In this document: piece by piece, positions 56,587-64,000 of the stretch
Numbering within the stretch: the first letter of the stretch is position 1
Layout: each line of letters opens with the position of its first letter
Assembly: GCF_002575655.3 (NCBI RefSeq)
Contig: NC_053037.3
Location: 452,755,793-452,819,792, forward strand
Source of the DNA: Aegilops tauschii subsp. strangulata
Taxonomy: Eukaryota > Streptophyta > Magnoliopsida > Poales > Poaceae
DNA length: 64,000 bases
Reading direction: 5' to 3'
Program-made: the position numbers and the translations under genes
The notes under the pieces: generated by a model
The model's database searches: none
The model's input: the letters and a program-made list of their open reading frames with translations, nothing else
What the model was told of the DNA's origin: nothing

Positions 56587-56828
56587 TCACTGAAGCAGCA
56601 TCCGCATTCACGCCCGACGCGACCTCTCACTGGCGCCGGCATTGCAGCAGCGCAACGGCCGAGAGAGCGCCACCCGCGCGGCATCTCGGTGCAAGCGACT
56701 GTTCCGCGTTAACGACACCACGGCTATCCTTCCGTCCGCCGCCCACATTAATGACACGCGGCTGCCGACGAACCTACTCCGACGCCAGCCGTCCATCCGT
56801 CTGCCGCTGCTCATTGCCATTCGCCCGC

Positions 56829-57240
56829 TATATTAACTTGAGCCCCAGCTCCCAGCCATAGCCAAAGACCCACACTCATTCTCCTCCGGGCCCTTCCTTC
56901 TGTCGGCACCACTCCAACCATGGCCTCCTGGCGCTCCAAAGCTCTCTTGGACGTACTGTCACAGGAGCAGACGAAGGACATCGACGGCCCCACTCTGGGC
57001 ACGCTACAAAGCTCTCTTGGACGTACTGTCGTAGGAGCAGACGAAGGAGATCGCCGGCTCCCCCCGGCCGCCCTCCGCCGCCACGACCACGAAGTCAGCG
57101 CGCGTGTGCGGGTGCAGCCGGCAGCGAGGAAGAGTAGTACACGGTAGGTCGCCGCCGCTCTGTTCCCAGGAAGGCCACCGCTCCTCCACTCAGTCGACGC
57201 CAAGCTTGGTAGGATAAACATCGGCGGCCAATTAGCCGCT
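56829..57240 (+). pseudogene. 5' gene fragment with a 70-bp duplication
   Basis: TATA-like CTATATTAAC at 56829, then ATG at 56920 (MASWRSKALLDVLSQEQTKD). The segment 'aaagctctcttggacgtactgtc' recurs exactly 70 bp downstream (56938, 57008), so the frame is broken by the duplication. 56420-56720 upstream resembles 21100-21280. No domain is recognised. 57241-57650 is its AT-rich tail, ending in the transposon-end-like CAGCGCTGGAGATGCCC. Confidence 0.4.
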
Positions 57241-57650
57241 TGACGGCGACGTGGAGGCGGAAATCTTCAGGTTCATGGCCGGATATGGCGGAAATCTCCG
57301 GAGGAGGAGGTTATCGAGGCGGATGAGGAGGAGGCAAAGGCAATAGTCGCCTTTCTCAGGTTCATGGCCGGACATGGTGGTCGGGCGCCGATGATCGTTT
57401 AGATTAGGTTTACAGTAGGTTTTAGTATGGTTTGTGCGAAATATGTAGTGAATTTCGTCCAGTTTATAGGAAAAGTTTTCGAAATGTAATGGATTTCATC
57501 CGGTTAATTTGAAATTTGCTTTGTTTGCACGAATTTCGTCCGGTTAGTTCATATAGTTGTCAAAAGGTATGCGGGCAGCATTGGATGGCATCCATCAGTG
57601 TCCTCGGACAGATGCCGGTGTAAATTTGAGGGCCAGCGCTGGAGATGCCC

Positions 57651-58185
57651 TAGGTATCACTAAATGTTGTACGTGCAATGCACGGTGATGTTATGGAGTA
57701 CGTGCCTAAGTACTCTACTACTACTATATTAGTTGGAGGCACCTATTAGCTTTTATATTTGATTACGTGTATGCCCCGAGACCTTCCAACTAGACGTGTC
57801 TTTCTCTCCAGGTCGCACTTTGTACCATTCATACCACTAGTACTACTACGTGTGGTCTCCGACCCAGAAGTGGAAGAAGTGGAGACGCTCTACCACGCTG
57901 TTTTTTTTTGCGCTGCGCTCTACCACGTTGTTCATGTCCCACTCCTTTCGCTGACGTGTGGGACATCCAGCACGTGCCGTGTTTGGCACTCTTCATCGTA
58001 AGAGTTGAAACGCCAGCATTCATCAGAAATAAAAAATTAAATATAAATCAGTAGTGATACTATTTTTTTTTTGAAAAAATTATCCTGGTCTACCCCGGTC
58101 GTATCACAGGCCCAACCTTTCCCACTGTAAGTTGGTCGGACGAAGGAACCATCATGACTTCATTGAATTCCGCTTCTTCAAGAAA
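57651..58185. repeat. Repeat family R, copy 3
   Basis: It aligns with 50780-51395 but lacks about 130 bp near 58080 and has T-run insertions at 57901 and 58065. It continues past the point where copy 2 is cut by the solo LTR ('aagaaaacttactgtaccc'). Confidence 0.75.
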
Positions 58186-58845
58186 ACTTACTGTACCCAC
58201 AATACTACTACCACACGCGAAGACTGGACGGCACTGTACCACGTCATATCACTGAAATCCACTAGGCCATCCTCAAAAAAACACTAGGCCAAACTAGCCC
58301 GCCTATAGGTCATCTATTTTGGAACGGAGGGAGTACGTCTCTGTACTGCTATGATTTTCTATTGTACGTCTTTGTACTTTTGCTACGATTTTCCTACCCT
58401 ATGAACCAAATGAGGCCTGAATGTATCCGTGTCAACTAAGCCTACAATTTTAGGAGCTTCGGCTATTGGCCGATCGACGACGGATAAGTATAAGCGTACC
58501 ACGAGCTCATCAGCCCCAACGTTTCTCTTTGGTGAGTGTTTTGCAAGTATTATAGCTCGCACAGTAGCTAGCCTACTAACACCAAGAATCATCAAACAAG
58601 CCCTGATGATATGATAAACAGTTCAAACTTACATCTAAGCATGCCATATATTACATCAAAAGCTAGTGAGGATACATTTGTTTCCATAACTCGGAGAGGG
58701 TTCGCATGATTCACTATCAAACAAAAGTAGCAAGTACCGCCCACACAAGACAGTGCACTAGCCCTAAGATGGTTTGATAACACGCATCGTTCTGGTAATT
58801 AAACACAGGGCAATGCAAACTACCCTGAAGGATTAGCGCGACCAA
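58186..58845. other. Stretch with a MITE end, no gene
   Basis: 58318-58333 is a lone Stowaway end (GGAACGGAGGGAG followed by TA). The rest shows nothing I can name. Confidence 0.4.
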
Positions 58846-59830
58846 CTATTTCTTGTCACCGATCTCTCGGGCAATGACCACGGCACGGACAGCAGCATGG
58901 GAATCGATCTCTGGGGCGATGTCCATAGGACTGACCGCGACATCGGAATCGATCTCTGGGGTTATGTCCACAGGATGGACAGCGGCATCGGAATCGATCT
59001 CCGGGGCGATGCCAACAGGACGGACCACGACATCGAAAACGATCTCTGGGGCGTTGTCCACAGGACGGGCCGCGACATCGGAATCATCAAGGACGTCCAC
59101 CGGCACCTGCACAACCCTAACATATTAGCAAGCACATTGCAAATAATCAAAAACCACAACCATGGTAATAAGCCATTTTTTTACCTTGTGCAGCTCACCG
59201 AGGGATCCCATCCCTCCGGGGGCCATCTCCTCATCCTCGATGGGGGCCATCACCTTGCCAGGGGAATACTGCTTCTCAATGGCGACTATCTCCTCAAAAT
59301 CGGCCTTGAGCCTCGCATAGGTGGCCATCAGAGTTTCTGGGGTAGGCACGGTGGGGCCCTTGCTGTTCTACCAACTTTCTTTGAGGAGTTCGTCCGCCAA
59401 CGTCGTCAACTCTTTGGCCAGTGCTTGTTTCTTGGAGTTCTTCATCTCCATGGGTTGGCCCGCCAACATGGTCAACTCGTTGGTCGGTGCTCGCCTCCTG
59501 GAGATCACTGTCTCCAGTGGGTTGTCCGCCGGCAACTCTTTGCCTAGTGCTCCAGGATCCATCAATGAACTGACAAACAAAAAGCAATCGAAAGGAAACC
59601 ACAATCGCAATGAAAACGGGAAAAGAATAGGTTGTGAGAATCGGTCGGTGCTTCGCAAAAAGAAGATTCTTGGAATGAAAATATAGCAGCATCACTGATT
59701 CGCCCACCTTTCCTTCGTCGGTACAGAAGAAAAATGGCAGAAGTGAGTAGCCTAGAGTGAGGTTTTCTTCAAGAAAGGGGAGAAAGGGCTTCAACGAGCG
59801 TTCGAGTGAAATGATGGTTGCTTCGTCCAA
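58846..59830 (-). pseudogene. Decayed gene with 15- and 23-residue repeats
   Basis: I do not recognise the family. Minus-strand exons: 59830-59708 (41 codons, MDEATIISLERS..., donor AAG|GTGGGC); 59569-59147 (acceptor GTCAG; donor CACAAG|GTAAAA); and a last exon from about 59105 (acceptor GTGCAG) to the stop at 58846. Exon 2 in its likely frame has three 23-residue repeats (KELPADNPLETVISRRRAPT / NELTMLAGQPMEMKNSKKQA / KELTTLADELLKE), then an in-frame TAG at 59368-59370 and a helix (ATYARLKADFEEIVAIEKQY). Exon 1 joins in a different phase, so one junction or frame is broken. The last exon encodes five 15-residue units of the type AVHPVDITPEIDSDV (45-bp period). Confidence 0.5.
58866..59090. 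repeat. 45-bp tandem repeat x5 in the last exon
   Basis: The unit containing GAATCGATCTCTGGGGCGAT starts at 58901, 58946 and 58991, with diverged copies near 59036 and 58856. The period is in frame (15 codons). Confidence 0.85.
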
Positions 59831-60582
59831 TCCAACTTCGAGGCCACTTTACCACTGCTGGTAAAGGTGTGGGTTTTGTGATATGACGGGTCATGACGGC
59901 CACACTGGGGTGACCGGTGAGTTTCGACTGTAGCACCTCGCTGTGATTTGGTGGATGGCACGCGGGCCCGGATGCTTTGATGTCCCGCATGTAGATAGAG
60001 CGGCTAGTCATATAGGAGTGCTCAATATTGTGCACCGCGACCAAGGCGGAGAGGAAAATGAGGGAACTACGTAATTAATGCATGAGTTTAATTAGGGTAG
60101 TTTTGTAAAGTACGAGATACATTCCTCCAATCGCAAAATGCCTTGGTTGATGAGATTTGAGATTTGAGCCCTATAAACCGGAAGGGAGGGAGTACTGCAC
60201 GCGGTGTAGTCTAGTCACTTGTTGAAATCTCTAGAAAGGCATATACTCCTTTTCGATTTACAGGGCTATACTAGCAAGTACTAGTACTACAATAGTGGAA
60301 TCAAATAGCAATTTTGTCTGATGCAAGAGCCTGGCTATATGCGTGCTCCAAGGCACTGCACCACGCGAGCGTTCGCAACTGCCACGTTCGGGTTGCGCTT
60401 GGCTCTTCGCCTCTTCGAGAAGACGAACAATGATGTTACTCCTACTTCTACAGTATCGAATCCACTGGTGCATGTCCGTCCACCTCGTCGGGAGGGATAG
60501 CGTGTAGCGAAAGCTCCTACTAGTCCTGCCAGCCACCATGCTCATGCGCGAGGGAGGGACGCAGACTCATTGACTTACTGCT
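59831..60582. other. No gene seen
   Basis: Includes a Stowaway-like end (about 60182-60200, GGAAGGGAGGGAGTA). Nothing else can be supported. Confidence 0.4.
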
Positions 60583-60660
60583 CCTGCCTTTGCCTCTATG
60601 ACAGGTGGGCCCAACAGGTGGTTGGCCCACCTGTCATGCAGCCAAAGGCAGGTGCAGTTA
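60583..60660. repeat. Foldback element 2
   Basis: The inner arms TGACAGGTGGGCCCAAC / GTTGGCCCACCTGTCA are nearly perfect (60599-60636). The outer arms CTGCCTTTG / CAAAGGCAG extend it. It shares the AGGTGCAGTTAAG edge with the foldback at 56495-56586. Confidence 0.7.
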
Positions 60661-60755
60661 AGGCATCGGAGCTCAGTCCGCAAGGGAGAGGGTGTTGTAG
60701 TAATCAAACTTCTCGGTCTTGTACGAGTTGACGCGACACATCAAAGCACTGCACT

Positions 60756-60880
60756 CGATATAAGTCTTTTTACACATTTCAAATGGACTACAACATACGG
60801 ATGTATGTAGACATATTTTTCTTCGTATGTACTCACTTGTTGCAATCTCTAAAAAGACTTATATTTGGAAACGGAGGGAG
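60756..60880. mobile_element. Stowaway-type MITE, left end damaged
   Basis: 'ataagtctttttacacatttc' at the left and 'aaaaagacttatatttggaaacggagggag' followed by TA at the right. Inner words 'catacggatgtatgtagacat' are typical of Triticeae Mariner MITEs. Confidence 0.75.
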
Positions 60881-61012
60881 TACAACGCATGCATGCATGC
60901 CACGACTTCCCTTTTGATACTTGCATATGTTGATTTGATGCACCTTGCCAAATTTTGACTATAAATTTAACTAACCAAATTTTCATGCATGTCACAAAAA
61001 ATTACGGGGCTG

Positions 61013-61235
61013 TTTGGATTGTGACTATGTTTGTCTTATGTTGCCACATTATTTTTCCCACACTTGCCACACTTGCCTAACTTGAGTTGCTCAAATTGTT
61101 AGACACACTTTGGCTTGCCTAAGGGAATCTTGCCACACTTTTTGTGTCTATGACATGTGGGGTTCACTACTAATAAAAAAATTCTTGTCTTAGGTGTGGC
61201 TAATAAAAAAGACTTATATTTAGGAACGGAGGGAG
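61013..61235. mobile_element. MITE fragment joined to a Stowaway end
   Basis: 61013 begins GGCTGTTTGGATTGTGACTA and has 'ttgccacacttgcctaac' repeats, like 34915-34990 and the MITE at 37858. It is followed by a lone Stowaway right end (61209-61235, AAAGACTTATATTTAGGAAC). Confidence 0.55.
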
Positions 61236-61518
61236 TAGAAAATATATATAATAATGCATGTTGGGGCAACCCACGTTTCCGATAATTTTAGCCGTGGGCT
61301 TGTTCACAATTTTTACGAGGGGGTGGTTGTTCATTTAATGGAGGGACTTGTACCAGACTTGAACGATACAAAGTGCAACCTGGCACACCGTAACACCACT
61401 TGGAACAAGCGGGTAGCTATCTCAAAAAACAATCAACAACTAAAAAAAGGCGACCTGGCACGTAGTACAACATTTTAAATGATTGTTTTGATGGATTGAA
61501 AAAGGAAAACTACCCCAC

Positions 61519-61880
61519 TACGTATATATAGGCCGGAGCCTCCGCGCTTGCTTGCTAGGGTTGCTCTATTCACACACTCTCATCCTCTCCAGATCTAAAC
61601 AATATAGGGGTGGTAACACTGTCTTTCTCCCTTCAAAAACACTGTCTTTCTATCCTCACCGCTGGTTACAGATACGGACGTATCCCCCTCCGCCGGTGAA
61701 GGGGAGGAGGGGCAGCGTTTAGGCCGTCGTCGACAGCGAGGGAGGAGACCCACTGCCGGCCGCACCATTATCTCTGGCCGAGCGCCGGCGCGGGAGGTCC
61801 TCCGATCCCTTCATCGTTGCCCTAGTGTGGGCGGATCTGGCCTCCCGCCGCCCACCTATCCACATCCCGACGACCTTCAG
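61519..61880 (+). promoter_or_regulatory. Plant-type promoter and probable non-coding first exon
   Basis: A TATA box in ACGTATATATAGGCC (61519-61533), then about 330 bp of GC-rich sequence with a pyrimidine-rich start (CTCATCCTCTCCAG), ending CTTCAG|GTATAT at 61880. No convincing ATG-led frame reaches the donor. This is probably the 5' UTR exon of a gene or non-coding RNA that extends beyond the window. Confidence 0.45.
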
Positions 61881-64000
61881 GTATATCTTCCTTCGAAACC
61901 GCCTTAGCTCTACTTCCCCAGCTCGCTATGTCGCTGCATGTGCATCATTTTCTACCTCTCAGCCCCTCTCGATCGGATGGTCCAACGTCACCTTTTTTTT
62001 CTTCTATTGTTAGAGGTAAAGCTACTTCATGGAGTCGAATCTTGTACCTGGTTCAAACAAGAAATAAAGTGGGGGTGGGGGAATTTAGTATGTACATCGG
62101 ACTTGGTACAAATAGGAAGGAAAGGGGGTGAAAGTAGTACAGACTGGTCATCCAACTGGCCACTTGGTCGAAAAGGGAAATCTCGGGGTAACGCTGTACA
62201 CAGTGGTATGACCAGGACTAGATTTGCTATCCACACATAGGAGTAGGTGGCTAGAGTGAACAAAAATGGGACCAACCCAGATATGTTTCTTGGATGTATG
62301 TTTCTCGGGGCAACAAACTCTGAATCACCACTTTATGCCCATGTTTAGGTACATGGTGCTGGACTGCTGGTGCACCCACTGTCCCATGCCCTTATACCAA
62401 ATATTTAGCTGTTCTTAATCTAATGCCCCTGGTAAAATGAAGCCATGCCACTGTTATAAGCCATGACAAGTTTAGCCAAATGTTTTTGCTTGTAATTGTT
62501 TGAGACTTTGACTGTTTCCATTGTAGCTTTTTGTGCAAATAGGGATATCCATTTCACCATGTTGCTGTTGTGACCTTTTGTTGCACTGCACAAAACACTT
62601 CTTAAAAGAAGTGACTTTTGTGTTGTTTAACTGGAATGTCAGAATGGAATAGTTGATTCATTTCGGTGGAACTGCACAAAGGGAGATATGTGTTCCAATC
62701 CTCATCATCCATATTGGCGCCATAACCTTCCTTTAGGTAAGAATGATATTTAATGCATGTGTTCATCTCTATTTTGCGACTCCCATGAGAAAATAATGCT
62801 ATTGTTTACTAGTACACTTGTACCCCCTCACTGATAAAACCAATTCAGAAATAGAAGGCCAATCATGTACTTGGTTTCACCAACTGGTGAGGAGAAAGAT
62901 ACAGAGGATGAAGAGGAGGAGGAAGAAGAAGAAACAGTGCCAAGGTGATCTTGCTGAAGCCAGAGGCCTCAGTCGAGGCCATTCAAGGGCTCTGGCAACG
63001 TCTACCTTACATGTGAGACGATCCTCCAGGGAGCCCTTCCACTTTTGATGTCTCTCCTGCAAGGTCACTTAATTAATTAGGAGTACTTAAGTACCACTAA
63101 TTTTATTGCTGCCTAATTTTCCTGTCGGAGTTAAACAAATCTTTAGTAGCACCTTATGCTGAATCATGTACGTGTGTATGTTTGTCTATGGAGGTGAATC
63201 ATGTGGTGGAGCAGGGAGGGAATATTATTAGTGTCATGACATAATAGTGCTATTGTTTTGCATGTCAATTTATTGCCATTGGTTTAATGAGGCAATGTTT
63301 TGCGTATTGTCCATCATGAATTTGATGCTACTGTTAGAGTAATATGCTAATGTCTTTCTATCCTTTCTCACCAAGCTAATGAAGGTTTCACCTTGTTCCT
63401 ACTTGTGCAAATAGGGATCATGTTGTGCCAATCGTACATTTTAGTGGAACTACACAAGACAATACAATGAACTGTATCCCAGCCAGTGCTTTAACTCTGC
63501 TGGAAGTTCTTGGTAATCTTTCGATATAATCTCAACACTGGTAAACAAGAGTGATTTCAACCATACATTTGAAGTGCACAAAAATATACACTATTGAGTG
63601 ATTCAAGTGATTGCTTTATCATCTCTTATGGGACTACATGAATAAGCTTTTTTCCTTAGGTTTGTACCAGACTAAGGCCTTCATCCATATTAGTTTGCTG
63701 TCATCTCTATTTGTATCGTGCTACTGTCATGAGAAACTCCATTATCTTTGCACGTTAAAGTTTTGCAACCTATGATACATGGCAATGCTTTGAGTGTTGA
63801 GCTAATTGGCACTGGTTAAATAAATAAATACCTCTTGTTAAGCAAGACTACTATGTTGCTAACTTTACCCATTAAGATAATGAGGGTGCTTCTATTTGTT
63901 AGTGTATGTTTCATCAACTAGTCCCACTATTACAGTAATCTCACTCTCTCAATATATGTGCCAATAGGGATGCTCGATTTTGGTGGAATTGCACAAAAAC
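61881..64000 (+). other. Intronic region with repeated exon-like cassettes
   Basis: Acceptor-like sites of the form GTGCAAATAG|GGAT occur at 62542, 63414 and 63967. Each is linked to a short exon-like block containing a TTTYGGTGGAACTGCACAA-type sequence (62660-62690, 63440-63470, 63975-64000). The first two blocks end at donors (TTTAG|GTAAG at 62736, CTTG|GTAATC at 63512). Peptides in one frame read HFGGTAQ, HFSGTTQ, DFGGIAQ. The short ORF at 62818-63048 (Lys/Arg-rich) is doubtful. It could be a gene with duplicated exons or a spliced non-coding RNA. Confidence 0.35.

Noticed and set aside
1..64000. tRNA, rRNA or known microRNA genes
   Set aside because: No cloverleaf, rRNA core or recognised precursor could be identified by eye; a covariance-model scan would be needed to exclude small RNAs.

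Overview
This window is intergenic chromosomal DNA of a large-genome grass, almost certainly a Triticeae (wheat, Aegilops, barley or rye). The case rests on recognised repeat families: an Angela/WIS/BARE1-type Ty1-copia element, a Sukkula-like long solo LTR, a long-LTR Ty3 chromovirus, Stowaway/Mariner MITEs ending in CTCCCTCCGT, and a giant CACTA transposon. I see no intact conventional host gene, no rRNA or tRNA gene, and no bacterial-type features. The species and subgenome cannot be read from the sequence.

Layout. (1) 1-20469: a diverged, gene-poor repeat unit ('copy A') with a probable Helitron-like 3' terminus. It is split by a minus-strand Ty3/gypsy chromovirus (1597-18475, TSD GGAAC/GGAAT). 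That element is itself split inside gag by a minus-strand Angela-type copia element (8720-15202, TSD GTCAC/GTCAT). This gives three nesting levels. (2) 20470-22008: low-copy-looking sequence with a 5' gene fragment and a MITE. (3) 22009-50492: one 28.5-kb CACTA transposon with matching 27-bp termini and a perfect TTC target-site duplication. It carries a multi-exon TnpA-like gene on the minus strand (23548-29140) and a three-exon TnpD transposase gene on the plus strand (40895-44382), transcribed divergently. A third gene on the minus strand (44858-45541) encodes a small GRF zinc-finger protein with a C-terminal membrane helix. The 11-kb centre is a mosaic of repeat pieces, including a second copy ('copy B') of the unit at the start of the window, MITEs, and an ORF built of 31-residue repeats. 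The right side holds nested repeat arrays, including six 71-bp tandem units. (4) 50493-58200: a repeat family present as two flanking copies, interrupted by a 4.16-kb Sukkula-like solo LTR (51396-55551, perfect TSD AAACT) and by gene-fragment DNA. (5) 58200-64000: MITE remnants, a decayed two- or three-exon gene with 15- and 23-residue repeats, and at the end a plausible plant promoter with a non-coding first exon followed by repeated exon-like cassettes running off the window.

How the parts relate. The chromovirus and copia element are dead: both polyproteins carry stops, the chromovirus 5' LTR has lost about 2 kb together with the primer site, and the copia 5' LTR has lost its TATA region. 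The CACTA element keeps its ends and the full domain order of its transposase, but TnpD carries four in-frame TAG codons and one frameshift. It is therefore probably movable only by a relative's proteins. Several of these TAGs sit where CAG or TGG would be expected, which fits C-to-T decay of methylated CHG sites. Motifs resembling E2F sites recur upstream of TnpA in both copies A and B.
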